64,000 nt of DNA from Psychrobacter submarinus (GCF_904846685.1 NZ_CAJHBQ010000002.1:372001-436000), one strand, 5' to 3'; shown: positions 28,415-37,832, counted from the stretch's first letter. Made by a program: numbers and translations. The notes: generated by a model from the letters alone, not told the origin.

Positions 28415-29068
28415 ATGTCAGTTGTTATTCATATTAATAAGCAAATCTTATCCAAAGTCTCATTAGGCTGTGCTTTAGCTGCTGCGGTATTTATGACCGG
28501 CTGTAATGATACTGCTACCACTGAGACGGTGGAAGGCGTCGATACGGTCAACGATACGGCCGTCGTCGCTAGTGAGGATGTCGATACGAATTCTAGTGCT
28601 AGCGCTGATTCAGATGAGCTGGTCATGACGACGATAACGCTAGATACCGTCGATCAGATGTTATTTGTACCGCTACTTACCAATGGTGAGCTGAGCCAAG
28701 AGCAAGTCAGCTGTCTTGAAGCTCGAGATAAAGATTTGGGTAAGTCGGAGGTCGATGCCTTTTATAAAAGCAAATTTAGCGATGCTGAGCTTGCGTCATT
28801 AAACGAGTTTTATGCTTCAGATGTCGGTCAAAAGCTACTAGACTTCGGTAATGAGCAGCTCCTAATTATGAACGGCCAACAGGTCGCTGAACCTATGCCT
28901 GATCCTACTCCTGAAGAGATGGCTGAGATTCAGACCTTTATGGAGTCGCCACTAGGCGTTAAGTATATGGAAGTCAATAATGCTGAGGGCACTGGCAGTG
29001 CTATGGAAGTAATAAACGCCCCTATTAACGCCGAATTTAAGCGTTGTAACATCGATATAGAGCTATAA
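28415..29068 (+). CDS. DUF2059-like lipoprotein inserted between prpB and prpC
   Basis: A 217-residue protein with a lipoprotein signal peptide (hydrophobic 15-27, lipobox MTGC with Cys at about 30) and a Thr/Ser/Asp-rich linker. The C-terminal part contains FSDAELASLNEFYASDVGQK (about 122-141), the helical pattern of DUF2059, plus FMESPLGVKYMEVN, which looks like a second copy of the same FxxSxxGxK pattern. Function unknown; expected in the periplasm. It sits 36 bases after prpB and 94 before prpC on the same strand, in a position with no lipoprotein in the common prpBC arrangement. Confidence 0.75.
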   Translation: MSVVIHINKQILSKVSLGCALAAAVFMTGCNDTATTETVEGVDTVNDTAVVASEDVDTNSSASADSDELVMTTITLDTVDQMLFVPLLTNGELSQEQVSCLEARDKDLGKSEVDAFYKSKFSDAELASLNEFYASDVGQKLLDFGNEQLLIMNGQQVAEPMPDPTPEEMAEIQTFMESPLGVKYMEVNNAEGTGSAMEVINAPINAEFKRCNIDIEL

Positions 29069-29162
29069 GTTTTTAGTGAAGCAAATCCGTTTATTTTATT
29101 AGTAGAATTTTTTATTCAGTTATCAAGTTCAACCCCCAAAAGCCACCAAAAGGAATTTAATC

Positions 29163-30302
29163 ATGGCAGCACAAAACCAATCTGGAAAAGTATTATCAGG
29201 CGCAGGTCTACGCGGTCAAGTCGCAGGCAAGACAGCGCTCTCAACCGTTGGTAAGTCAGGTTCTGGCCTGACGTATCGCGGTTATGATGTCTCAGAGCTT
29301 GCAGATAAATGTGTCTTTGAAGAGGTCGCCTATCTACTACTTTATGGCAATTTGCCGACTCAAAGCGAGCTTGATGACTATCAGGCCAAACTCAAAAAAC
29401 TTCGTGGCCTGCCGCAGCCGCTAAAAGATGTGCTTGAGCGCATTCCAAAGGACGCGCACCCGATGGATGTGCTGCGTACCGGCTGCTCGATGCTCGGTAA
29501 CCTTGAGATGGAAACCGACTTTGAGCAGCAAAATGATAAAACCGATCGCATGCTGGCGGTGTTCCCATCTATCATTAACTATTGGTACCGTTTCACGCAC
29601 GACAATGAGCGTATCGAAACGGAAACTGATGACGATACAATCGGCGGTCACTTCCTGCATCTGCTTAAGGGTGAAAAACCAAACGAGCTGCATACTAAGG
29701 TGATGAACGTCTCGCTTATTCTTTATGCTGAGCACGAGTTCAATGCGTCTACCTTTACTGCTCGCGTTTGCGCCTCAACTCTATCTGATATTCACTCTTG
29801 TATTACCGGCGCGATTGGCTCACTACGTGGTCATCTGCATGGCGGCGCGAATGAAGCAGCTATGGATATGATCGAGGGCTTTAGCTCACCTGATGAAGCC
29901 GAGAAAGAGATGATGGCGATGCTCGAGCGTAAAGATAAGATTATGGGCTTTGGTCATGCGATCTACAGCGAGTCTGATCCGCGTAACGTGGTGATCAAAG
30001 GCTGGGCTGAGAAACTAGCTGACGATGTTGGCGATACGGTATTGTATCCCGTATCTGTGCGCTGTGAAGAAGTGATGTGGCGCGAGAAAAAACTATTCTG
30101 TAATGCTGATTTTTTCCATGCGTCTGCTTATCACTTCATGGGTATCCCAACTAAATTATTCACACCGATCTTTGTGTGCTCGCGCCTAACTGGCTGGGCG
30201 TCTCATGTCTTTGAACAGCGCGCGAATAACCGTATTATTCGCCCAAGCGCGGAATATACCGGTGAAGAGCTGCGTCCAGTGCCTGATATCAGCGCTCGTT
30301 AA
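29163..30302 (+). CDS. prpC: 2-Methylcitrate synthase
   Basis: A 379-residue citrate-synthase-family enzyme. Catalytic residues are in LHGGANEAAMDMIEGF (His, about 226-241), GFGHAIYSESDPRN (His, about 262-275) and the later Asp of ADFFHASAYHFMGIP. SGLTYRGYDVSELAD near the N-terminus is typical of PrpC rather than the longer GltA. It condenses propionyl-CoA with oxaloacetate to give 2-methylcitrate. AAAAGGA precedes ATG by eight bases. It is followed by a stem-loop repeat (30333-30387) and then acnD. Confidence 0.95.
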   Translation: MAAQNQSGKVLSGAGLRGQVAGKTALSTVGKSGSGLTYRGYDVSELADKCVFEEVAYLLLYGNLPTQSELDDYQAKLKKLRGLPQPLKDVLERIPKDAHPMDVLRTGCSMLGNLEMETDFEQQNDKTDRMLAVFPSIINYWYRFTHDNERIETETDDDTIGGHFLHLLKGEKPNELHTKVMNVSLILYAEHEFNASTFTARVCASTLSDIHSCITGAIGSLRGHLHGGANEAAMDMIEGFSSPDEAEKEMMAMLERKDKIMGFGHAIYSESDPRNVVIKGWAEKLADDVGDTVLYPVSVRCEEVMWREKKLFCNADFFHASAYHFMGIPTKLFTPIFVCSRLTGWASHVFEQRANNRIIRPSAEYTGEELRPVPDISAR

Positions 30303-30332
30303 TCTGTATAGCGTTTATTTTAAAGAATAGGT

Positions 30333-30387
30333 TTGTAAGGTGGGTTAGCAAAGCGTAACCCACCGATCTGATTAGCGCACCCTACAA
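30333..30387. repeat. Nested inverted repeat between prpC and acnD
   Basis: An inner stem GGTGGGTTA/TAACCCACC (30339-30347 with 30356-30364) lies within outer arms TTGTAAGGTG (30333-30342) and CACCCTACAA (30378-30387). The GGTGGGTTA-GCAAAGCG-TAACCCACC core resembles a dispersed palindromic repeat seen in many proteobacterial genomes. It may weaken but not stop read-through to acnD, as it lacks a T run. Confidence 0.6.
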
Positions 30388-30527
30388 CTTATTTCAATTC
30401 AATTTTTCCTACCCTTTATTTAGCAAAGTTTATGTTAATTGAATCCTGTCACAGGAATAATTTTTGCTAAGTAAATTATTTTTTATACCTACTCTCAACC
30501 CATCTCACTTATAAAGGAAAGCCCGCC

Positions 30528-33230
30528 ATGAGCGATGATAGCAAGCAGCCTTTAACGCAAGTTAATCCGCAAACCATGAATAATGAGTATAAAAAACCAT
30601 TACCAGCTTTGGATGGAAGCAGTACTGACCTGCACTATTTCGATGTCGAGCAAGCAGTTAATGAGATTGAGCCAGGCGCTTATGCCAAACTGCCGTTTAG
30701 CTCAAAGGTGCTATGCGAAAACCTCGTGCGCCGCTGTCCGCCAGAGGATTTGACCGAAGCACTGTCACAGCATATCTACCGTAAGCAAGAGGTTGATTTC
30801 CCATGGTATCCTGCCCGCGTGGTTTGCCACGACATCTTAGGGCAGACTGCGTTTGTTGATCTTGCAGGACTGCGTGATGCTATCGCAGCGGAAGGCGGTG
30901 ATCCTGCCAAAGTGAACCCCATCGTACCGACACAATTGATCGTCGATCACTCTTTAGCGGTTGAGCACGCAGGCTTTGAAGAAGACGCATTTGAGAAGAA
31001 CCGCGCGATCGAAGAGCGCCGTAACGAAGACCGTTTTCACTTTATCAACTGGTGTCAATACGCCTTTGATAACGTCAACGTGGTACCGCCTGGTAACGGC
31101 ATCATGCACCAAATCAACTTAGAGAAAATGTCGCCAGTGGTACAAGTGGTGGCGGATCAAGACGGCGATGCCATCACCTTCCCTGATACCTTGGTCGGTA
31201 CCGATAGTCACACCCCGATGGTCGATGCGCTTGGCGTTATCTCTATCGGTGTCGGCGGCCTAGAAGCCGAAAGCGTGATGTTGGGCAACCCTTCATACAT
31301 GCGTTTGCCAAACATCGTTGGCGTTGAGCTAACAGGTAAGCTGCAAGAAGGCATTACTGGTACGGATTTGGTACTAGCAATGACGGAATTTTTACGCGAG
31401 GAAGGCGTGGTCTCAGCCTACCTAGAGTTTTACGGCGAAGGTGCGCGCAATCTGACTGTTGGCGACCGTGCTTCTATCTCCAATATGACGCCAGAGTACG
31501 GCGCAACTGCTGCGATGTTCTCTATCGATGAGCAAACCATTGATTATCTGCGCCTCACCGGTCGCAGCGAGCAACAAATCAAAATCGTTGAAGCTTATGC
31601 CAAACAAGTTGGTCTGTGGGCGGATGGCCTAAAAGATGCTGAATATGAGCGCGTGCTGCATTTTGATTTATCAAAAGTGGTGCGTAATATCGCTGGTCCT
31701 TCACGTCCCCATGCGCGCGTATCAACGACAGACCTTGTCAAGGAAGGCATCGCCCACGGTGAAAATGAAAAACTACCAGAACCAAAAGATGGGCTAATGC
31801 CAGATGGCGCAGTCATTATCGCTGCTATTACTAGCTGTACTAACACCTCAAACCCGCGCAATATGGTGGCCGCTGGTATCGTCGCGCGTAACGCAGTAGA
31901 AAAAGGCCTTATTCGTAAGCCTTGGGTGAAGTCCTCACTAGCCCCTGGCTCAAAAGCCGTTAAGCTGTATTTAGAAGAAGCCAACCTATTGTCCGAGCTA
32001 CAAAAACTGGGTTTTGATGTCGTCGCCTTTGCTTGTACCACTTGTAATGGTATGAGCGGTGCGCTGGACCCAGAGATCGAGCAAGAAATCATCGAGCGCG
32101 ATTTGTTTAGTACCGCCGTATTATCAGGTAACCGTAACTTTGATGGTCGTATCCATCCGTATGCCAAGCAAGCGTTCCTCGCCTCGCCGCCTTTGGTTGT
32201 GGCGTATGCTATCGCTGGTAATATCCGTTTTGATATCGAAAAAGACTCACTCGGCAAAGACCAAGATGGCAACGATGTTTATCTAAAAGACATCTGGTTT
32301 GAGGATAGCGAAGTCGATGCGATCGTCGCCGAGTCAGTTAAGCCTGAGCAGTACAATCAAGTATACATCCCAATGTTTGATGAAGCCAAAGCACAGGCAG
32401 ATCGTAATGAGGCATCGGTCATCGATCCTCAGTACGACTGGCGTGAGATGAGTACCTATATCCGTCGTCCGCCGTATTGGGAAGGCAAGATGGCGGCGAT
32501 GAACCGGCTTAAAGGCTTACGTCCACTAGCGGTACTTGGTGACAACATCACCACCGACCATATGTCACCATCTAATGCGATTATGGGCGACTCTGCGGCT
32601 GGCGAGTATCTTGATACTATGGGTCTGCCAGCGGAAGACTATAACTCATACGCCACGCACCGCGGCGATCACTTAACCGCGCAGCGAGCCACTTTTGCCA
32701 ATCCAAAACTGCTCAATGAGATGGTACGTGACGAAGACGGCAACGTCATTCAAGGGTCACTTGCGCGCGTGGAGCCAGAAGGTCAAGTCATGCGTATGTG
32801 GGAGGCGATCGAGACGTATATGAATCGTGAGCAGCCACTCATCATCATCGCAGGTGACGGCTATGGCCAGGGCTCTAGTCGTGACTGGGCTGCCAAGGGC
32901 GTGCGTCTTGCTGGTGTGGAAGTCGTCGTGGCTGAAGATTTTGAGCGTATCCATCGTCAAAACCTCGTCGGTATGGGCGCTCTCCCCGTGCAGTTTGCGC
33001 CTGGTATCAACCGTGAGACGCTCAACATCGATGGTACAGAAATCTTCGATATCGAAGGAGATGTCTCTGCTGGCGGCGAGATGACACTGGTGATTCATCG
33101 TAAAGATGGCACAGTCGATAAAGCGCCCGTTATCTGCCGTTTAGATACCGCTGATGAAGTAAAAATGTATAACTCTGGCGGTATGCTGCAGCGCTTTGCC
33201 AAAGAGTTCTTAGCGGGTGAAGTGGCCTAA
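30528..33230 (+). CDS. acnD: Fe/S-dependent 2-methylisocitrate dehydratase (AcnD)
   Basis: A 900-residue aconitase-superfamily protein, a little longer than typical AcnD (about 865). The three 4Fe-4S cysteines lie in ITSCTNTSNPRN (about 437-448) and ACTTCNGMSG (about 503-512). GTDSHTPMVDALGVISIGVGG and the C-terminal swivelling domain GDGYGQGSSRDWAAKG are present. AcnD dehydrates 2-methylcitrate to a 2-methylaconitate isomer that PrpF converts further; with the pair, PrpD is not strictly needed. AAAGGAAAGCCCGCC precedes ATG. A terminator follows at 33271-33312, ending the first part of the prp cluster. Confidence 0.93.
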   Translation: MSDDSKQPLTQVNPQTMNNEYKKPLPALDGSSTDLHYFDVEQAVNEIEPGAYAKLPFSSKVLCENLVRRCPPEDLTEALSQHIYRKQEVDFPWYPARVVCHDILGQTAFVDLAGLRDAIAAEGGDPAKVNPIVPTQLIVDHSLAVEHAGFEEDAFEKNRAIEERRNEDRFHFINWCQYAFDNVNVVPPGNGIMHQINLEKMSPVVQVVADQDGDAITFPDTLVGTDSHTPMVDALGVISIGVGGLEAESVMLGNPSYMRLPNIVGVELTGKLQEGITGTDLVLAMTEFLREEGVVSAYLEFYGEGARNLTVGDRASISNMTPEYGATAAMFSIDEQTIDYLRLTGRSEQQIKIVEAYAKQVGLWADGLKDAEYERVLHFDLSKVVRNIAGPSRPHARVSTTDLVKEGIAHGENEKLPEPKDGLMPDGAVIIAAITSCTNTSNPRNMVAAGIVARNAVEKGLIRKPWVKSSLAPGSKAVKLYLEEANLLSELQKLGFDVVAFACTTCNGMSGALDPEIEQEIIERDLFSTAVLSGNRNFDGRIHPYAKQAFLASPPLVVAYAIAGNIRFDIEKDSLGKDQDGNDVYLKDIWFEDSEVDAIVAESVKPEQYNQVYIPMFDEAKAQADRNEASVIDPQYDWREMSTYIRRPPYWEGKMAAMNRLKGLRPLAVLGDNITTDHMSPSNAIMGDSAAGEYLDTMGLPAEDYNSYATHRGDHLTAQRATFANPKLLNEMVRDEDGNVIQGSLARVEPEGQVMRMWEAIETYMNREQPLIIIAGDGYGQGSSRDWAAKGVRLAGVEVVVAEDFERIHRQNLVGMGALPVQFAPGINRETLNIDGTEIFDIEGDVSAGGEMTLVIHRKDGTVDKAPVICRLDTADEVKMYNSGGMLQRFAKEFLAGEVA

Positions 33231-33270
33231 GCGTTTTGAGCGTTTAAGGTTTAGCGCATAAGTAATACAG

Positions 33271-33312
33271 AGCCGATGTTGTATAGAGTGTCTATATGGC
33301 ATCGGTTTTTTT
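33271..33312 (+). terminator. Terminator after acnD
   Basis: GCCGATG and CATCGG arms, extended by TATAG/CTATA around the loop, followed by T7. Confidence 0.85.
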
Positions 33313-33431
33313 AAGCTTATACTCTCTAACTATTTGAATTTGGCGTAGGCTAGGTTTTTAACCCAGCATCACAATTTTGCAGAGTTACTATAGATTGTAT
33401 TTTATTAAAATTTTATATTAAGAAAAATATT

Positions 33432-33677
33432 ATGAAAGTTATCAGCTTTACAGACGCTAATAAAGACTTTAAAGCCGTTTTAGATACGGTGAATAATGGT
33501 ACCGATGCAGTAGTCATAAATCGTCAAAAAGATAATGATGCAGTTGTTATGTCGAGTGCTCATTACAATGGTTTGATGGAGACGCTGTATTTATTAAAGT
33601 CATCTGCTAATGCTGCCCATTTGGCTAAGTCTGTTGAGCAATATGAAAGTAGCAAGTTAAATTCTAAGACTAAATAA
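33432..33677 (+). CDS. YefM/Phd-family antitoxin without a toxin partner
   Basis: An 81-residue protein with the YefM N-terminal fold: VISFTDANKDFKAVLDTVNN, then DAVVINRQKDNDAVVMSSAHYNGLMETLYLL, cut here for length. The motif order (repressor strand-helix, R-x-x-D-A-V-V-M-S, then the LMETLYLL helix) is standard. Such antitoxins neutralise YoeB-type mRNA interferases encoded immediately downstream. Here the downstream 240 bases contain no toxin, only a 50-codon ORF on the opposite strand, so this is an orphan antitoxin or a remnant. It lies between acnD and prpF. Confidence 0.85.
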   Translation: MKVISFTDANKDFKAVLDTVNNGTDAVVINRQKDNDAVVMSSAHYNGLMETLYLLKSSANAAHLAKSVEQYESSKLNSKTK

Positions 33678-33680
33678 TAT

Positions 33681-33833
33681 TTACCCACATTTGTAAGGCT
33701 CGACTCGACCAGCCTCGACTTCATCTTGAGCGATGAGTAATTGACGCACAAACTCATAAGACAAGTCAGGGTTATCTTGCATAATACGTTTAATTTTAGC
33801 TGAGCTTTCGCTAGGATTATTGTCTCTATCCAT
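33681..33833 (-). CDS. Small 50-residue protein convergent with the antitoxin gene
   Basis: ATG at 33833, TAA at 33681, with GAGG six bases before ATG. The product is acidic and helical (IKRIMQDNPDLSYEFVRQLL) and ends in AQDEVEAGRVEPYKCG, a pattern resembling the C-terminal tail of small antitoxin-type proteins. It ends three bases from the end of the YefM gene on the other strand. Family not certain; it may be an antitoxin-related protein or a chance frame with a good RBS. Confidence 0.5.
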   Translation of the reverse strand: MDRDNNPSESSAKIKRIMQDNPDLSYEFVRQLLIAQDEVEAGRVEPYKCG

Positions 33834-33920
33834 GATGACCTCTATCTTTAGCTACTTTATCTCTATTTATACCACCAATAATACAGAATCAAATCATAAT
33901 TATATTAAGGACTCCTGGTA

Positions 33921-35171
33921 ATGACACAAGCCACCCAATCAAAACCAAAATTCGCCCCGCAAATCTCCGTCCCTGCCACCTATATGCGCGGCGGCACGTC
34001 AAAAGGTACTTTTTTTAAATTATCCGACTTACCTGAGCGTTGCCAAGTTGCAGGCTCGCCGCGAGATAACTTTTTACTACGTGTTATCGGCAGCCCAGAT
34101 CCTTATGGTAAGCAAATCGACGGCTTAGGTAATGGCAGCTCTAGCACATCAAAAACGGTGATTTTGTCTAAAGCGTCGTGCGCCGACCATGACGTCAATT
34201 ACTTATTTGGACAAGTTAATATCGCAAAGCCGATGATTGATTGGGCGGGTAACTGCGGTAACTTAACCGCCGCCGTGGGTGCTTGTGCGATTAATATGGG
34301 CTTGGTCGATGCAGACAAGATAGCTAGTAGTATTGATAAAGACGCGGACAGCGGTGTTTGTGAAGTGCGTATCTGGCAAGAGAATATCGGCAAGACCATT
34401 ATCGCCCATGTGCCTGTATACAAGGATGAGAATGGTCAGGTGCAAGTACAAGAAACCGGCGACTTTGAGTTAGACGGCGTGACCTTCCCCGCTGCTGAGG
34501 TCAAAATTGTATTTATCGATCCGGTTGACTCATCCAGTGATATGTTCCCGACCAACAACCTCGTCGATGACTTTGATGTCTCTGGTTGTGGCCTCGATAA
34601 GGACAGCGTCAAAGCGACCTTTATCAGCGCCGGCATCCCCACTATCTTTATGAAGGCAGAAGACCTAGGCTTTAGCGGTACAGAATTACAAGGTGATATT
34701 AATAGTAATGACAAACTATTAGCCAAGTTAGAAAAAATACGTGCGCGTGGCGGCGTGGCGATGGGGCTGTTTACCGATGAATCTGAGGCACAAGCCAGCC
34801 AGCATATCCCCAAAATTGCTTGGGTAGCACCAGCACGAAGCTATACCTCGTCAAGTGGTAAAGAAGTTAAGGCAAATGATATCGATTTAGTGGTGCGTGC
34901 CATGAGTATGGGGCAACTGCATCATGCGATGATGGGTACCGCAGCGGTCGCCATTGCGGCAGCGGCCACCACGCAAGGGACATTGGTCAATGAGGCGGCA
35001 GGCGGCGGCGAGCTGTCCGAGGTGCGTTTTGGTCATCCATCAGGGACGCTACTGGTCGGCGGTAAGACCGAACAAGTCGACGGACGCTGGCAAGCCAAAA
35101 AAGTGTCGATGAGCCGCTCAGCCCGCCGTATTATGGTTGGAGAAGTTTTTGTACCAGCGGATGCTTTTTAA
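33921..35171 (+). CDS. prpF: 2-Methylaconitate cis-trans isomerase (PrpF)
   Basis: A 416-residue protein of the PrpF family (diaminopimelate epimerase-like fold). The signature YMRGGTSKGTFFKL is at about 17-30, and DWAGNCGNLTAAVGACAINM (about 102-121) holds the active-site region; SMGQLHHAMMGTAAVA lies near the C-terminus. PrpF isomerises the AcnD product so that it can be hydrated to 2-methylisocitrate. AAGGACTCCTGGTA precedes ATG. In many bacteria prpF follows acnD directly; here about 690 bases with an antitoxin gene and a small ORF intervene. Confidence 0.93.
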   Translation: MTQATQSKPKFAPQISVPATYMRGGTSKGTFFKLSDLPERCQVAGSPRDNFLLRVIGSPDPYGKQIDGLGNGSSSTSKTVILSKASCADHDVNYLFGQVNIAKPMIDWAGNCGNLTAAVGACAINMGLVDADKIASSIDKDADSGVCEVRIWQENIGKTIIAHVPVYKDENGQVQVQETGDFELDGVTFPAAEVKIVFIDPVDSSSDMFPTNNLVDDFDVSGCGLDKDSVKATFISAGIPTIFMKAEDLGFSGTELQGDINSNDKLLAKLEKIRARGGVAMGLFTDESEAQASQHIPKIAWVAPARSYTSSSGKEVKANDIDLVVRAMSMGQLHHAMMGTAAVAIAAAATTQGTLVNEAAGGGELSEVRFGHPSGTLLVGGKTEQVDGRWQAKKVSMSRSARRIMVGEVFVPADAF

Positions 35172-35180
35172 GCCGCAATA

Positions 35181-35645
35181 TTAAGCTACTGTTTTAGTCT
35201 CGCCATATATCATTAATATACCACCAAGAGTCACTAAAGCTAAGCCGATGATTTTATAAATATCTATTGCTTTAACTTCTAAACCAAACAAGCCCGTTTG
35301 GTTTAGAATCAGGGCAAAATACATTTGCCCAAGAAAGACCCAAAGCAGTGTATTTCCTGCACCAATCTTGGGCGCGGCAATAAACATAAATAAAATATAA
35401 AAGCTGCCCAAGAATCCTGGTAACCACATCCACCATGCCGCATTTTCAATTATTGGCGGTTTGATACCACCACTCATCATATAGGACAGCACTAAAGAAG
35501 CCAATGCACCTCCTAAGTATAAATAAAAGGTAGATTGGATTTGAGAGGCTTGCGTACTTTCTCGAAAAGCGTTGACAATAGCCAGCTGGAGCGGAACAAT
35601 GGCACCTCCTAATAGGCTAATCAAGATATAAGGGAGTATTTTCAA
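35181..35645 (-). CDS. YdcZ/DUF606-family membrane protein (DMT superfamily)
   Basis: A 154-residue protein with five hydrophobic segments, ending with GLALVTLGGILMIYGE. PYILISLLGGAIVPLQLAIV opens the protein, a pattern of the short DMT proteins of the DUF606/YdcZ type; members form dimers and some are exporters. The start is TTG 35645 with GGTG eight bases upstream, since no ATG lies near the frame start. It is antisense to its prp neighbours and ends ten bases after the prpF stop on the opposite strand, so the two transcripts may overlap. Confidence 0.8.
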   Translation of the reverse strand: MKILPYILISLLGGAIVPLQLAIVNAFRESTQASQIQSTFYLYLGGALASLVLSYMMSGGIKPPIIENAAWWMWLPGFLGSFYILFMFIAAPKIGAGNTLLWVFLGQMYFALILNQTGLFGLEVKAIDIYKIIGLALVTLGGILMIYGETKTVA

Positions 35646-35758
35646 ACGGCGTTCACCAAAAGATAATAAAGAATATCTCCATATAATACCAAACTTAATT
35701 TTTATATTTAATATAAATATAATTTAGTGAAATATTCAAATCAATGAGCTAATTTTTT

Positions 35759-37612
35759 ATGACAACCTCTCCCCAGTTTCGCCGCGTGATGTTAGACAAA
35801 AAGCCGCCAGTCAAAAAGACTGAGCGGCGCGCTTTATTGTGGAATATTCTCAAAAAGCTGGCGGTGTTTGCCGCGCCTTATAAGCTTTTAATCATTGCCA
35901 CGCTGATCTTGACCGTACTTGGTTCCTTTACCGCGCAGGTCAATGCTTTTGTGTTGCGTTATGCTGTCGATACTTTGACTGAGATTGCCACACTTGCCGA
36001 GCCTTGGGAAGCGGGCGTACGTATGCTTGGCATTATCAGTGCGGTACTACTGACCAAAGAGATACTGTCGATATTTATCTCTTTCGGTCAGCGTTTTTTT
36101 GGCGAAAAAATCCGTATTAACTTGTCGCGGGATTTATCACAAAAGATTATCGAGCGCATTTTGACTTATCGCATGGCGTTTTATACCAGTAGTGAAAACG
36201 ATAGCGGTAAACTACAAACTCGTATTGATTATGGGGTTAGTAGCCTAACAAGTTTGGTGCAAAACTTCTTTATCGATATGCTACCGCTGTTTGCCAGTGC
36301 CATTGTCTCGCTCATTATTATGTTCTCGACCAACTTTTGGATTGGTCTGGTTGGACTGTTTATTATTCCGATTTACTTTTTTATTAGTCAAAAACAAGCC
36401 AAACGTCTGCAAGGGTTTCGTCGGCAAATGCGCGGCTTTCGCGAAGCCAAAAGCGGACTGGTTATCTCGCTTATCAACTCAATTAGTGTGGTCAAATCCT
36501 TTGTCCGCGAGCCTATTGAAGCGCAAAAGCATCTAAAGATTCAAAAAGAGATGACCGATAATCAGCTGCGTATTCGCAGTATTGGCTTTATTTATGATGC
36601 GGTGAAAACCTTTATTGAACAAATCGGCGTCGTGGTCATCATCTTGCTGACTTCTTACTTTGTGTTGCAGGGCCAAATGACCATTGGCATGATTTTATTT
36701 CACGTTATGCTATTTCAAAACGTCGCTGCCCCTATTCGCCAGCTGCACCGTATCTATGATCAGATTAATAATGCTTTAACTTATGCTGAAGGCTTTTTTG
36801 ATATCTTAGAAGATGAAAGCCAAGTTGAGAATATCGATGGCATCAGTAGCAAAGATCTAAAGGGCCATATCGAGTTAAAAAACGTCGACTTTACTTATCC
36901 CAACGGTACCCAAGCGCTAAAAGATGTCAGCTTTGAGATTCGCTCTAACCGTATCACTGCGCTTGTGGGGCTTAGCGGCGCGGGCAAGAGCACCATTATC
37001 AATCTATTGGTCAAATTTTATGAGCCAGATGCTGGTATGATTTGCTTAGATGGTCATAATTTAAAAGACTGCGATACTCATGACTTACGTCAGAATATCG
37101 GTCTGGTATTACAAAGTAATCATATCTTCTCAGGCACTATTAGTGAAAACATCCGTTATGGCAATATGAATGCGACTATGGATGACATTATAGTTGCAGC
37201 CAGAAAGGCTTCGATTCATGAGCAAGTGATGCAATTAGCAGACGGTTACGAGAGTACGGCCAAATCGCTATCGGGCGGTCAGCAGCAGCGTATTGCGCTA
37301 GCACGTATGTTCTTAAAAGATCCACCGATTGTATTTTTGGATGAGCCAACGGCGAGCCTCGATGCCATCGCCAGTCAACAGGTCAAAAAAAGCTTAGATC
37401 TTATCAAGCAAGATCGTACGGTAATTATGGTCTCGCATAACATCGCGCAGATCATTGACGCTGATGATTTGGTAGTAATAGAAAATGGTCAAGTGGTTGA
37501 GACGGGTACCCATGAAGCGCTCTATGATAAAGGCGGTAAGTATTACGAGATCTTTAGTGCCATGTCCGATAGTTTAAATCTAGATAAGATCAGTCAGACG
37601 ATTCAGGGTTAA
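35759..37612 (+). CDS. ABC exporter with fused membrane and ATPase domains
   Basis: A 617-residue half-transporter. The membrane domain spans about 45-335 with six hydrophobic segments. The ATPase domain has Walker A GLSGAGKST (about 404-412), signature LSGGQQQRIALARM (about 505-518), Walker B/D-loop IVFLDEPTASLDAI and the switch His in VSHNIAQI. It resembles MsbA/lipid and multidrug exporters in layout; a partner half is not adjacent, so it probably forms a homodimer. Substrate unknown. The stop is followed by a 66-bp near-perfect palindrome (37650-37715) that can act as a transcript end. Confidence 0.88.
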   Translation: MTTSPQFRRVMLDKKPPVKKTERRALLWNILKKLAVFAAPYKLLIIATLILTVLGSFTAQVNAFVLRYAVDTLTEIATLAEPWEAGVRMLGIISAVLLTKEILSIFISFGQRFFGEKIRINLSRDLSQKIIERILTYRMAFYTSSENDSGKLQTRIDYGVSSLTSLVQNFFIDMLPLFASAIVSLIIMFSTNFWIGLVGLFIIPIYFFISQKQAKRLQGFRRQMRGFREAKSGLVISLINSISVVKSFVREPIEAQKHLKIQKEMTDNQLRIRSIGFIYDAVKTFIEQIGVVVIILLTSYFVLQGQMTIGMILFHVMLFQNVAAPIRQLHRIYDQINNALTYAEGFFDILEDESQVENIDGISSKDLKGHIELKNVDFTYPNGTQALKDVSFEIRSNRITALVGLSGAGKSTIINLLVKFYEPDAGMICLDGHNLKDCDTHDLRQNIGLVLQSNHIFSGTISENIRYGNMNATMDDIIVAARKASIHEQVMQLADGYESTAKSLSGGQQQRIALARMFLKDPPIVFLDEPTASLDAIASQQVKKSLDLIKQDRTVIMVSHNIAQIIDADDLVVIENGQVVETGTHEALYDKGGKYYEIFSAMSDSLNLDKISQTIQG

Positions 37613-37649
37613 TGTCTTATAGATTATTGCAAAAAGTACGTTTTAATAA

Positions 37650-37715
37650 TAGGGCGTGTTGAACATTCACAAATAGCCTCTGTCAGTGCCATGGTTGAAT
37701 GTTCAACACGCCCTA
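37650..37715. mobile_element. 66-bp palindromic element with 20-bp perfect inverted repeats
   Basis: The arms TAGGGCGTGTTGAACATTCA (37650-37669) and its exact reverse complement (37696-37715) flank 26 bases. Both ends are TA, as in the 174-bp element at 3051-3224, and the first 8 bases of the terminal repeat (TAGGGCGT) are shared. It is probably a minimal MITE of the same or a related family and doubles as a strong hairpin after the ABC gene. Confidence 0.7.
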
Positions 37716-37832
37716 ATCTAAGCGACGTCGTAGGCTGGTGCTTTTAGCCTAGCACCATAAACCCAAAAGCATTAAAAATATGCCTTCATTCAAACGCATT
37801 ATTATCATCTCATTTGCAAAAGCCAAAATATT

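Noticed and set aside
31595..32272. 225-codon minus-strand frame within acnD
   Set aside because: Antisense shadow caused by codon bias; acnD motifs run through the same bases.
33681..33833. Calling the 50-residue ORF a YoeB toxin
   Set aside because: It is too short, acidic and on the opposite strand; no YoeB motifs.
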